Shown: positions 26,106-33,807 of the stretch, one piece after another
How positions within the stretch are numbered: the first letter of the stretch is position 1
Layout of the letters: the number at the start of each line of letters is the position of its first letter
Source: Nocardioides lianchengensis
GTDB lineage: Bacteria; Actinomycetota; Actinomycetes; Propionibacteriales; Nocardioidaceae
Direction of reading: 5' to 3'
DNA length: 64,000 nucleotides
Assembly (NCBI RefSeq): GCF_900101465.1
Contig: NZ_FMZM01000008.1
Span: 186,001-250,000 of the forward strand
Position numbers and translations under genes: made by a program
The notes under the pieces: model-generated
Told to the model about the DNA's origin: nothing
Database searches by the model: none
What the model saw: only the letters and a program-made list of their open reading frames with translations

Positions 26106-27074
26106 ATGTTGGAGTACGACCTGAGCGGCTCGGATCTCGGCGCGGTCCGGTTCGCGATCTCGCCGGTCAACGAGCTGGCGTTCTCGCTGCGCGCCTGGCG
26201 CGACCCGGGCCGGTTCCCGCTGCAGCTGCCGTGGCTCACCGCGACCCAGCGCGCCCGGGAGGGCCTCGACGGCGACCTGCTGGTCGCCCTGACCAACACC
26301 CGCCTGGGCCTCCCCGACTTCCTCACGCCCCGGCCGCGCACCCCGTTGGAGCGGCTGGAGGACGAGCTGGCCGTCGTCGCCGCGACGCCGCTCGACGTCG
26401 TCCGCGCCGACTTCGCCGAGGTCCACCCCGAGGGCCTGCCCGGCCCGCTCCGGGGTCCGACGGCCCGGGTCCTGGGTCGGATCGTGGCCGAGCTCGCCGA
26501 CTACTGGGCCGTCGCCCTGGCCCCGTGGTGGCCGCGGATGCGGGCGGTGCTGGAGGCCGACGTCGTGCACCGCGGGCGGACCACCGCCCGCGCCGGCGTG
26601 GCGGCGATGTTCGCCGACCTCGCCCCCGACGTGACCCTCACCGGCGACGTCGTCCGGGTGCAGGGTGGCAGCGCCGTGCTCCGCCGCCGGGTCACCGCGG
26701 GCGACGGACTCACCCTGGTGCCGACCCTGTTCACCCACCGGACCGCCGGCCCGTTCGACCCGGACGAGGCGCCGCTCCTCGTCTACCTCGCCCGCGGCAC
26801 CGGCACCGTCTGGCAGCCCGATCGCACCGGCGGGCCCGCGGCCCTGGCCACGCTCGTAGGCGACGTCCGCGCCGGGCTGCTGGCCGCCCTGGAGTCACCC
26901 GCCTCGTCGACCGAGCTCGCCGTACGGCTCGGCGTGACGACGTCGGCGGTCAACCAGCACCTGCGCGCTCTGCGGGCCGCCGGATGGCTCACCTCGGCCC
27001 GGCACGGGCGGTCGGTGCTCTACCTGCGCTCGGAGCTCGGGGACGCGCTGCTGGCAGGATCGACCTCCGGATGA
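26106..27074 (+). CDS. ArsR-like transcriptional regulator with N-terminal effector domain
   Basis: A 322-residue regulator. The last 75 residues form an ArsR-type winged helix: SPASSTELAVRLGVTTSAVNQHLRALRAAGWL, then SARHGRSVLYLRS. The N-terminal 240 residues match the domain found ahead of the HTH in many long actinobacterial ArsR-like regulators and probably bind a ligand. Divergent orientation to the MFS gene suggests control of that exporter, and the ATGA overlap with the beta-lactamase gene suggests joint expression. Confidence 0.82.
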   Translation: MLEYDLSGSDLGAVRFAISPVNELAFSLRAWRDPGRFPLQLPWLTATQRAREGLDGDLLVALTNTRLGLPDFLTPRPRTPLERLEDELAVVAATPLDVVRADFAEVHPEGLPGPLRGPTARVLGRIVAELADYWAVALAPWWPRMRAVLEADVVHRGRTTARAGVAAMFADLAPDVTLTGDVVRVQGGSAVLRRRVTAGDGLTLVPTLFTHRTAGPFDPDEAPLLVYLARGTGTVWQPDRTGGPAALATLVGDVRAGLLAALESPASSTELAVRLGVTTSAVNQHLRALRAAGWLTSARHGRSVLYLRSELGDALLAGSTSG

Positions 27075-27925
27075 CCCCTCGACGCCTCGGACGCCGCCCC
27101 CTCCTGCTGGCCGGATCCCTCGGCCTGCTGGCGGGCTGCGCGGACGAGGACCCGACGCCGCCGAGGACGCCGACGCCCGCGCCACCGGCCGCGCCGGCAC
27201 GACCGTCCACCCGGATCCCCGGACTCGCCCGCCTGGAGCGTCGCAGCGGTGCCCGGATCGGCGTCTACGTCGACCCGCCGACCGAACCGCTCGAGCACCG
27301 CGCCGACGAGCGGTTCGCGCTGTGCTCGACGTTCAAGACCGTGCTGGCAGGAGCCGTCCTGGCCGGCGAGCCGGAGCCCGGCGCCTCGCTCCGGGAGGAC
27401 CTCCGGCGAGCGGTCAGCGACAGCGACAACGACGCCGCCAACCGGCTGATCGACCGCCTCGGCGGACCGGCGTCGGTCACCCGGTTCGCCCGGACGCTCG
27501 GGGACGACGTCACCCGCCTGGACCGGCGCGAGCCCGACCTGAACTCGGCGGTCCCGGGCGACCCGCGCGACACGACCAGCCCGCGCGCGATCGCCGCGAC
27601 CTACCGCACTCTGGTCCTGGGCGACGCGCTCCCCCGCGGCGCCCGGGACCTGCTGACCGACCTCCTGGTCGGCAGCACGACCGGGGCCGAGCGGATCCGC
27701 GCCGGACTCCCCGAGGACTGGTGGGTCGGCGACAAGACCGGCACCGGCGGCTACGGCAGCACCCACGACGTCGCGGTGGTCCGTCCGCCCGGCGGCGAGG
27801 CGTTCGTGCTCGCCGTCTACACGTCGTACGACGACCCGGCGGCCGAGCCGGACCAGGACCTCGTCGCGGCCGTCGCGCGCCTGGTGGTCAGCGCAGCAGC
27901 CGGTCCAGCAGGCTCGCGGCGCTGA
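27071..27925 (+). CDS. bla: Class A beta-lactamase, lipoprotein
   Basis: A 284-residue serine beta-lactamase with all class A motifs: S86-T-F-K89 (nucleophile and general base), S118-D-N120, E154-P-D-L-N (omega loop) and K222-T-G224. The N-terminus is a twin-arginine-containing lipoprotein signal (RRLGRRPLLLAGSLGLLAGC) with the acylated Cys at 23, so the enzyme should be anchored outside the membrane. ATG overlaps the regulator stop by four bases. An intact active site predicts penicillin hydrolysis; the spectrum is not predictable. The last 38 bases overlap the opposing TetR gene. Confidence 0.93.
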   Translation: MTPRRLGRRPLLLAGSLGLLAGCADEDPTPPRTPTPAPPAAPARPSTRIPGLARLERRSGARIGVYVDPPTEPLEHRADERFALCSTFKTVLAGAVLAGEPEPGASLREDLRRAVSDSDNDAANRLIDRLGGPASVTRFARTLGDDVTRLDRREPDLNSAVPGDPRDTTSPRAIAATYRTLVLGDALPRGARDLLTDLLVGSTTGAERIRAGLPEDWWVGDKTGTGGYGSTHDVAVVRPPGGEAFVLAVYTSYDDPAAEPDQDLVAAVARLVVSAAAGPAGSRR

Positions 27926-28397
27926 CCCCCGGTACGTCGAGGGCGGTCCGCGCGGCGAGCGTCGCGACGCCGTGCACGCCCGCCCATCGCGCGACCGCGT
28001 CGAGCTCGTCGCCGGGCAGGTGCGCCCGGCAGGCGGCGACCCAGGCGTCGAGCAGCGGCAGGGTGTGGGCGCGCAGGCCGAACCCGGAGCCCGCCACCAG
28101 GTCGTGGCGGGTCATCAGGTCGAACGCGTGCGGGTGGGCGACGGCGTACCCGACGTAGGCCTCGGCCATCGCGCGCGGCTCGGCGGCGACGGCGACCAGG
28201 ACGACGCCCAGCTCGTCGGCCACGTCGCCCGCGAGCCGGGCGAGCAGCAGGGTCAGGGAGGGGAAGTGTCGGCGCGGGGCGCCGTGGCTGACCCCGCACC
28301 GGCGGGCCGCCTCGCGGATCGTGACCGCGTCGGCGCCCGCCTCGTCGAGCAGCGCGCGTGCCGCGGCCACCAGCCGGACCTCGAGATCGGAAGGCAT
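27888..28397 (-). CDS. TetR/AcrR family transcriptional regulator
   Basis: A 169-residue TetR regulator. The N-terminal HTH is LLDEAGADAVTIREAARRCGVSHGAPRRHFPSL without gaps; residues 50-169 form the all-helical ligand domain, ending LLDRLLR. ATG at 28397 directly abuts a perfect palindrome (28398-28412) in the intergenic region shared with the divergent DMT transporter, so it likely represses both itself and that transporter. It lies convergent to the beta-lactamase with a 38-base overlap. Confidence 0.9.
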   Translation of the reverse strand: MPSDLEVRLVAAARALLDEAGADAVTIREAARRCGVSHGAPRRHFPSLTLLLARLAGDVADELGVVLVAVAAEPRAMAEAYVGYAVAHPHAFDLMTRHDLVAGSGFGLRAHTLPLLDAWVAACRAHLPGDELDAVARWAGVHGVATLAARTALDVPGVSAASLLDRLLR

Positions 28398-28412
28398 GTA
28401 GACAGTGTCTAC
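28398..28412. promoter_or_regulatory. TetR operator palindrome
   Basis: GTAGACAGTGTCTAC is a perfect 15-base palindrome around a central G. It touches the TetR start codon and overlaps a -10 element (TACCAT, 28410-28415) placed six bases before the GTG of the DMT transporter. Confidence 0.75.
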
Positions 28413-28421
28413 CATCGGCGG

Positions 28422-29246
28422 GTGACCGCCGTGCTGCTGCTGACCCTCAGCGCGGCGCTGCACGCCTGGTGGAACTTCCTGGTCAAGCGCTCCGGCACCG
28501 CCGACGTCCTCTTCGTGTGGCTCTACTGCGTCCTCGCCGCCCCGGTGGCCCTCGCCGTCCTGCTGGTCACCGGACCGGGCCCGGCCTGGTGGGCGGCCCT
28601 GGTCAGCATGCTGCTGCACACCGGCTACGCGATCACCCTCCAGCGGGCGTACTCCGGCGCGGACCTCGGCGTCGTCTACCCGGTCAGCCGGGGCGCCGCC
28701 CCGGTCCTCGTCCTGGCGGTGAGCGCGCCGTTCGTCGGGGTCCCGAGCGCCCCCGAGCTCGTGGGGATCGTCCTGGTCGTCGCCGGCCTGACCCTGATGA
28801 GCGGACCGGTCCGGCCGGGCGCGGGCGGCCTGGCGGCGGTCGTGGCCGGCCTGGGCGTGGCCGCGTTCATCACGGCGTACACCCTCTGGGACGCGTTCGC
28901 GATCACCTCCCTCGACGTCGCGCCGCTCCCCTACCTCGCGGTGAGCTCGCTGGCCCAGGCTGTGCTGCTGACGGTCGTCGTCCTCCCCCACCGCGCCCGG
29001 GTCCCCGCCGTCACCCGGACACACTGGCGCGCCGCGCTCGCGGTAACCGTGCTGGTGCCGGCCGCCTACGGCCTGGTCCTGGTGGCGATGGAGCTCGCGC
29101 CGCCCGCCGTGATCGCCGCCGGCCGGGCGCTCAACGTCGTCTTCGCGGCCCTGGTCGGCATCTGGCTGCTGCACGAGCCGCGCACGCCCCGCACCCTGGG
29201 CGGCACCGCCGTGATCGTCGCCGGCGCGCTGGCCCTGGCCCTCTGA
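28422..29246 (+). CDS. EamA/DMT-superfamily transporter
   Basis: A 274-residue membrane protein with ten hydrophobic segments in two EamA-like halves (residues 1-130 and 140-274), for example LLLTLSAALHAWWNFLVKR at the start and AGRALNVVFAALVGIWLLHEP near the end. DMT carriers export small metabolites or drugs. The divergent TetR regulator and the operator at 28398-28412 suggest ligand-induced expression. The GTG lacks a ribosome-binding site and is six bases after a -10, so the transcript is probably leaderless. Confidence 0.85.
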   Translation: MTAVLLLTLSAALHAWWNFLVKRSGTADVLFVWLYCVLAAPVALAVLLVTGPGPAWWAALVSMLLHTGYAITLQRAYSGADLGVVYPVSRGAAPVLVLAVSAPFVGVPSAPELVGIVLVVAGLTLMSGPVRPGAGGLAAVVAGLGVAAFITAYTLWDAFAITSLDVAPLPYLAVSSLAQAVLLTVVVLPHRARVPAVTRTHWRAALAVTVLVPAAYGLVLVAMELAPPAVIAAGRALNVVFAALVGIWLLHEPRTPRTLGGTAVIVAGALALAL

Positions 29247-29265
29247 GGGGCACTGTGACGGCGCG

Positions 29266-30108
29266 CTACTCGCCGGTGAACAGCGGCATCGGCTCGTGCG
29301 CCACCTCGGCCGCGAGCAGGGACGGGTCGAGGGCGAGCTCGCGCAGCACCGACACCGGGACCTGCCAGTCCGCCGTACCGACGTCCGCGCCCCGGACGTA
29401 CTCCGACGCCCGGGTGCTCACCTCGTCGGCCGAGTCGACCGAGACGACCCGCGACCAGGCGAAGGTGCTGGGATCGCGGCCCTCGACCTCGGCCAGGGTC
29501 AGCAGTCGGGGCGAGTCGCCCCCGATCTGCGAGATCGGTCCCACGCTGACCGTCAGCAGCGAGCCGTCCTCCAGGGTCGTCTCGTCGCAGTCCGCGAGGG
29601 TGCCGCGGGCGAGTCCGGCGGCGCACGCACCCTCGAACGGGTAGTTCTCGCGGTCCTCCTCGGCGAAGCCCCCGACGGTGAGGTTGACCTGCGGGGTGCC
29701 GGCGGGGCGATAGTCGAGCAGGAAGACCTGCGCGGCCGGGTCGCCGACCCCGACCGGCCGTCCGAGCACGTCGTTGACGCTCCAGCGCGGCTCGCCCAGC
29801 GCGCCGACGTACGGCGTGAGGGCGTCGGTCGCGACGGCCTCCATCACCTGGTCGAGCGGCCCCGTGCGCAGCACCGGCGCCGGCCGCTCCTGGGCGACCG
29901 GGCCGGGGTCGTCCCCACGGCCGACCACCCCGGAACCGCCGAGGGTCGCGACGGCGGCCACCGCGAGGGCGCCCGCACCGGCGACCACGGCGCGCAGGCG
30001 GGTGGTCTGGCGGCGGCCCGTGCGGATCGCGTCGGCGGCGGTCACCCGCGCGGGCGGCGGATCGGCGAGGCGCTCGCGCAGCAGGGTCGAGAGCTCGTGC
30101 TCGGTCAT
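29266..30108 (-). CDS. Membrane-anchored partner of the ECF sigma factor
   Basis: A 280-residue protein with a 38-residue cytoplasmic N-terminus, one membrane segment (about 38-62, AVVAGAGALAVAAVATLGG) and a large extracytoplasmic domain of unknown fold. Its ATG overlaps the stop of the sigma gene, the usual position of an anti-sigma factor. I do not see the H-x3-C-x2-C zinc motif of ZAS anti-sigmas, so an anti-sigma role is inferred from topology and gene order only. Confidence 0.68.
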   Translation of the reverse strand: MTEHELSTLLRERLADPPPARVTAADAIRTGRRQTTRLRAVVAGAGALAVAAVATLGGSGVVGRGDDPGPVAQERPAPVLRTGPLDQVMEAVATDALTPYVGALGEPRWSVNDVLGRPVGVGDPAAQVFLLDYRPAGTPQVNLTVGGFAEEDRENYPFEGACAAGLARGTLADCDETTLEDGSLLTVSVGPISQIGGDSPRLLTLAEVEGRDPSTFAWSRVVSVDSADEVSTRASEYVRGADVGTADWQVPVSVLRELALDPSLLAAEVAHEPMPLFTGE

Positions 30109-30599
30109 CAGGGGCTCCAGGGCTCGGTGAGGGTCGGGAGGTGGCGGCGCAGCGTGGCGATCGCCTTGGCGGTGTGGCTCTTGACCGTGCCCTCGGCCAG
30201 GCCCAGGGCCACGGCGGTCTCCGCGACGGAGCGGTCGTCGACGAACCGCAGGGCGACCACCGCCCGCTGCTGGGCCGGCAGGGTCGCCAGGGCGGCCTCC
30301 AGGTCGAGCGGCGTCTCGGGCTCGACCACCGCCCGCTCGGGCAGGTGCTCCGCGACGACGTCGCGCGGGCGTCGGGTCGTCCAGCTCAACGCCTCGTTGA
30401 CGACGGCCCGGCGCACGTAGGCCTCGAGCCCGTCGGGCCTGATCCGGGGCCAGGCCCGGTAGACCTTCACGAACGCCCGCTGGGTGACGTCCTCGGCGGC
30501 GTACCAGTCCCGGGTGACGACGTAGGCCACCCGACGCAGGGCCGCGACGCGCGCACCGTAGAACTCGGTGAACTCCGCGTCCCGGTCGCCTCGCTGCAT
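30108..30599 (-). CDS. ECF sigma factor, SigE-like family
   Basis: A 163-residue sigma-70 family factor. Region 2 (YAAEDVTQRAFVKVYRAWPRI near residue 35) and region 4 (LPAQQRAVVALRFVDDRSVAETAVALG, then EGTVKSHTAKAIATLRR) are both present, with no region 3. It belongs to the small actinobacterial 'SigE family' of ECF factors. Start at 30599 is favoured by GGAG ten bases upstream; an ATG three codons earlier (30608) is possible. Downstream and overlapping is its membrane partner. Target promoters are unknown. Confidence 0.88.
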   Translation of the reverse strand: MQRGDRDAEFTEFYGARVAALRRVAYVVTRDWYAAEDVTQRAFVKVYRAWPRIRPDGLEAYVRRAVVNEALSWTTRRPRDVVAEHLPERAVVEPETPLDLEAALATLPAQQRAVVALRFVDDRSVAETAVALGLAEGTVKSHTAKAIATLRRHLPTLTEPWSP

Positions 30600-30636
30600 A
30601 CCGTTCATACTCCGCCGACCCCGCGGCGGGTTCACC

Positions 30637-31611
30637 TCACTCCACGACGTGTCCGTGCGGACGCCCGGGATCGTCGTACGCCGGCTCCGGGACGCCGGCG
30701 CGCAGCGCCTCCAGCTGGGCGCAGACCGCGACGCCGTAGAAGAAGGAGACCGCGGCGGCCAGGGCCCACAGCAGCAGGGCGACGATGCCCGCGAGCGGGC
30801 CGTAGGTGGCACCGAACGAGCCGCTGAGCCCGACGTACGCCGCCAGTGCGCCGGTGGCGACCATGCTCAGCGCGACCGCGAGGGTCCCGCCGAGGGCCAG
30901 CCAGCTCAGCGCGGGCTGGCGGCGCCGCGGCGCGTGGTCCAGCAGGACGGCGATCGCCAGCACCGCGAGCGCGACCCCGATCGGCCAGCGCGCGACGTTC
31001 CAGGCCAGTCGGGTCCCGTCCGACCAGCCGTAGGACTCGGTCATCGCGGCACCGAACGCGTGCCCGCCGACCAGGAGCAGGAAGCCCAGCCCGACCGGCA
31101 GCGCGAGCAGCGCGGTGAGCACCGCCGCGCGGCCGTACTTCTGCAGCGCCGGCCGGTCGCGCCGGATGCCGTAGATCCGGTTGGCGCCCCGCTCGACCTG
31201 GGCCATCGCGGTGGTCATCGAGGCGAGCGAGAGCAGCAGCCCGAGGGTTAGGGCCAGCTCGCCGGCGTCCTCGCTGCTCTCGTCGCCGGCCACCGCGGAC
31301 GCCAGCGCGTCGCCGGACCCCTGCCCGGGCGAGATCCCGTCCACGGTCTGGGCCACCACGGTCGAGACCCGCTCCTCGTCGAGGTCGGCGGCCAACCCGG
31401 TGAGCGCGAGCAGGAACGGCACCAGCGCCAGGCAGGCCTGCAGCGCGAGCGCGCGCGAGCTGCTGAAGCCGTCGCCGTACCGGAACCGCACGAAGGCGCC
31501 GACCGCCACCGTGCGCAGCCCGTGCTTGCGGGCGAGGTGCCAGGCGTCCTCGGCGTCGAGCTCGTCGCCGTCGAGCTCGGTGGTCACGGGGACCGTGCGG
31601 GCGGTGGTCAC
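30637..31611 (-). CDS. YihY/BrkB-like membrane protein
   Basis: A 324-residue inner-membrane protein of the YihY/UPF0761 family. A 35-residue charged N-terminus precedes about six hydrophobic segments. Typical blocks are SSSRALALQACLALVPFLLAL near residue 52 and LSGSFGATYGPLAGIVALLLWALAAAVSFFYG near the C-terminus, the latter strongly conserved. Once annotated as ribonuclease BN; the true function (perhaps transport) is unsettled. Start is GTG. It lies between the sigma operon and lplA, on the same strand. Confidence 0.88.
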   Translation of the reverse strand: MTTARTVPVTTELDGDELDAEDAWHLARKHGLRTVAVGAFVRFRYGDGFSSSRALALQACLALVPFLLALTGLAADLDEERVSTVVAQTVDGISPGQGSGDALASAVAGDESSEDAGELALTLGLLLSLASMTTAMAQVERGANRIYGIRRDRPALQKYGRAAVLTALLALPVGLGFLLLVGGHAFGAAMTESYGWSDGTRLAWNVARWPIGVALAVLAIAVLLDHAPRRRQPALSWLALGGTLAVALSMVATGALAAYVGLSGSFGATYGPLAGIVALLLWALAAAVSFFYGVAVCAQLEALRAGVPEPAYDDPGRPHGHVVE

Positions 31612-31635
31612 CCGGAGAGAGTGCCCGCGCGGGCC

Positions 31636-32688
31636 TCAGGGCACGCGGGCCAGCCAGTCCGGGTCGCCGAACTTCGAGACCGCCAGCTCGCCGGCCTCGG
31701 CCAGCGTCGCGTCGTCGACCGCCCGCCGGGCCAGCCCGTACGACGCCTCGAAGTGGCCGAGCATCGCGTCGACCACCTTCGCGCGGGTCAGACCGGTCTG
31801 GCTGCGGATGGGGTCGACCCGCTTGGCCGCGCTGACGTGCCCCTTGTCCGACAGCTTCTCGCGCCCGATGCGCAGGATGTCGAGCATCTTCGAGGCGTCC
31901 ATGTCGTAGGACATCGTCACGTGGTGGAGCACGGCCCCGTTGGCCAGCCGCTTCTGCGCGGCGCCGCCGATCTTGCCGAGCGGCGAGGCGATGTCGTTGA
32001 GCGGCACGTACGACGCGTCGACGCCCAGCTCGCGCAGCGCGCGGATCACCCAGGCGTCCAGGAACGCATAGGACTCGGCGAAGCTCAGCCCCTCGACCAG
32101 CGTCGCCGGGACGTAGAGCGAGTAGGTGATGGTGTTGCCGGGCTCCACGAACATCGCGCCGCCGCCGGAGATCCGTCGTACGACGGTGGTGTCGTGGCGC
32201 GCGGCCGCGTCGAGGTCGACCTCGTTCGAGAGCGACTGGAACGAGCCGATGATCACCGCGTTCGAGGCCCACTCCCAGACCCGCAGGCTCGGCGGACGGG
32301 TGCCGTCGCCGACCTGCCGGGCCAGCACCTCGTCGAGCGCCATCTGCACCGGCGGGTGCAGTGGCCCGGTCTCGACCAGCTCGAAGGCGTGGTCGTGCCA
32401 GGCCGTGCTGCGCCCGAGCGCCCGCAACACGGCCAGCGCGACCGCCCGGGCGTCGAACCCGACGAGTACGGCGGCGCCCGCGGCCCGGTCGACGGCCTCG
32501 GTCAGCGCGCCGAGCGGCGCGTCCACCGGCTGACCCTCCAGCGCGTCGGACATCCAGCCGAGCGCCTCGTCGGGCTCCAGGAAGAAGTCGCCCGAGAGGA
32601 CGACGTCGCGCAGGCGGCCCTCCACCACGTCGACGTCGGCGACCACGAGCTTGCCGCCGGAGACCTTGTACTCACCGTGCTTCCTCAC
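31636..32688 (-). CDS. lplA: Lipoate-protein ligase with N-terminal accessory domain
   Basis: 350 residues. Residues 95-350 form the biotin/lipoate ligase catalytic domain: VVRRISGGGAMFVEPGN (lipoyl-AMP binding) and IGGAAQKRLANGAVLHH (catalytic Lys region). Residues 1-93 are an accessory domain (GEYKVSGGKLVVADVDV) resembling the C-terminal domain of E. coli LplA or separate LplB of Thermoplasma, here placed in front. The enzyme attaches scavenged lipoate to E2 and GcvH proteins. Start is GTG. It diverges from the thioredoxin gene 53 bases away. Confidence 0.85.
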   Translation of the reverse strand: MRKHGEYKVSGGKLVVADVDVVEGRLRDVVLSGDFFLEPDEALGWMSDALEGQPVDAPLGALTEAVDRAAGAAVLVGFDARAVALAVLRALGRSTAWHDHAFELVETGPLHPPVQMALDEVLARQVGDGTRPPSLRVWEWASNAVIIGSFQSLSNEVDLDAAARHDTTVVRRISGGGAMFVEPGNTITYSLYVPATLVEGLSFAESYAFLDAWVIRALRELGVDASYVPLNDIASPLGKIGGAAQKRLANGAVLHHVTMSYDMDASKMLDILRIGREKLSDKGHVSAAKRVDPIRSQTGLTRAKVVDAMLGHFEASYGLARRAVDDATLAEAGELAVSKFGDPDWLARVP

Positions 32689-32728
32689 AACGGAGCGAAC
32701 ACCGCGGGCCGCCGTTTCATGCCGCTCG

Positions 32729-32734
32729 TACCGT
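32729..32734 (+). promoter_or_regulatory. -10 element of the thioredoxin gene
   Basis: TACCGT is seven bases before the ATG at 32742. GGGGAGC lies in the gap, so the mRNA could be leaderless or the GGGGAG could belong to a longer transcript. Confidence 0.4.
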
Positions 32735-32741
32735 GGGGAGC

Positions 32742-33110
32742 ATGGCCACGATCGAGCTGACCGCCGAGAACTTCAGCACCCACGTCGAGGGCGACGACAT
32801 CCTGCTCGTCGACTTCTGGGCCGGCTGGTGCGGCCCCTGCCGCCAGTTCGCCCCGACCTACGAGGCCGCCTCGGAGGCGAACCCCGACATCGTCTTCGGC
32901 TCGATCGACACCGAGGCCCAGCAGCAGCTCGCGGCCGCGGCCGGCATCCAGTCGATCCCGACGCTGATGGCCTTCCGCGAGGGCGTACTGGTGTTCTCGC
33001 AGGCCGGCGCCCTGCCGGCCCCCGCGCTCGACCAGCTCATCGAGGCCGTGCGTGGTCTGGACATGGCCGACGTGCACCGGCAGGTCGCGGAGCAGCAGAC
33101 CGCCGGCTGA
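32742..33110 (+). CDS. Thioredoxin
   Basis: A 122-residue thioredoxin with the redox motif W-C-G-P-C in VDFWAGWCGPCRQFAP (Cys near residues 30 and 33). The cis-proline segment IQSIPTLMAFREG lies near residue 73. A C-terminal extension of about 15 residues follows the fold. It is a cytoplasmic disulfide reductant, possibly one of several in the genome. A SRPBCC gene follows 25 bases later. Confidence 0.93.
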   Translation: MATIELTAENFSTHVEGDDILLVDFWAGWCGPCRQFAPTYEAASEANPDIVFGSIDTEAQQQLAAAAGIQSIPTLMAFREGVLVFSQAGALPAPALDQLIEAVRGLDMADVHRQVAEQQTAG

Positions 33111-33135
33111 GGCGGTCCGGTGGTTGGATCGGCCC

Positions 33136-33558
33136 ATGGAGCCGATCCGCCACGTCGTCAGCGTGGCCAGCACCGCCGCGGACGCGTTCACGGTCTTCAC
33201 CCGTGGCATGGGCGGCTGGTGGGACCCGGCGTACTCGCCGGACCCGGCCGCCTTCACCGGCATCGCGGTCCCGCCGGAGGTGGGCGGAGCGGTCGAGCTG
33301 CTGCTGGGCGACACGCGGTCCGTGTTCGGGGCGGTCACGGCCTGGGAGCCGGGCGTCCGCTACGCGCAGACCTTCTGGCTGGCGATGGACCCGGCGTACC
33401 CCTCGACCATCGAGGTGAGGTTCGTGGACGTCGACGGCGTCTGCGAGGTCACCTTCGAGCACGGCGGGTGGACCGCCGCGAACGGCGAGGCCCGGGCGAG
33501 GTACGGCGACTGGCCGCACCTGCTGGGCCGCTACGCCGCGGCCTGCGCCGGCACCTAG
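33136..33558 (+). CDS. SRPBCC (START/AHSA1-like) domain protein
   Basis: A 140-residue single-domain protein of the Bet-v1/START superfamily. It opens with HVVSVASTAADAFTVFTRGMGGWWDP, where the W-W-D region is typical of the AHSA1/'activator of Hsp90' subgroup. VEVRFVDVD-like strands and a closing amphipathic helix (WPHLLGRYAAAC) complete the fold. It binds small hydrophobic ligands or acts as a stress adaptor; no specific function is deducible. Its TAG overlaps the opposing gene's stop by four bases. Confidence 0.82.
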   Translation: MEPIRHVVSVASTAADAFTVFTRGMGGWWDPAYSPDPAAFTGIAVPPEVGGAVELLLGDTRSVFGAVTAWEPGVRYAQTFWLAMDPAYPSTIEVRFVDVDGVCEVTFEHGGWTAANGEARARYGDWPHLLGRYAAACAGT

Positions 33559-33794
33559 GAGCGGGGCTCCTCGGGGTCCCGGGGCTCCTCGTCGTCGACC
33601 GGGCCGAACACGCCCGCCTTGCGGTTGGCCTCGGTGCGCTTGAGCTGCTTGGTGAGGAAGTACCCGAGCACGGCCACGGCCAGGATCAGCCCGATGAAGA
33701 TCACGAATCCGGGCCAACCGGCCACCACGTCCTCGTCCTCGGGCACGGGGTCGCTGGTGAGGATCGTGGCGGCGACGAGGAGCAGGTGCTGCAT
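33555..33794 (-). CDS. Small membrane protein downstream of mca
   Basis: A 79-residue protein: a hydrophobic N-terminus (QHLLLVAATILT), an acidic stretch, one membrane segment (FVIFIGLILAVAVLGYFLT near residues 30-48) and a charged tail ending in D/E/P-rich repeats. ATG at 33794 has GAGGGTGG upstream; a GTG at 33803 is an alternative. It starts 13 bases after mca, the same position as the small Rv1083 after Rv1082 in M. tuberculosis. Function unknown. Confidence 0.72.
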   Translation of the reverse strand: MQHLLLVAATILTSDPVPEDEDVVAGWPGFVIFIGLILAVAVLGYFLTKQLKRTEANRKAGVFGPVDDEEPRDPEEPRS

Positions 33795-33807
33795 GACGGC
33801 CACCCTC

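Noticed and set aside
23474..26341. A 955-codon open frame antisense to the monooxygenase and in another frame of the MFS gene
   Set aside because: No recognisable motif in its own frame. The real genes explain codon periodicity on both parts.
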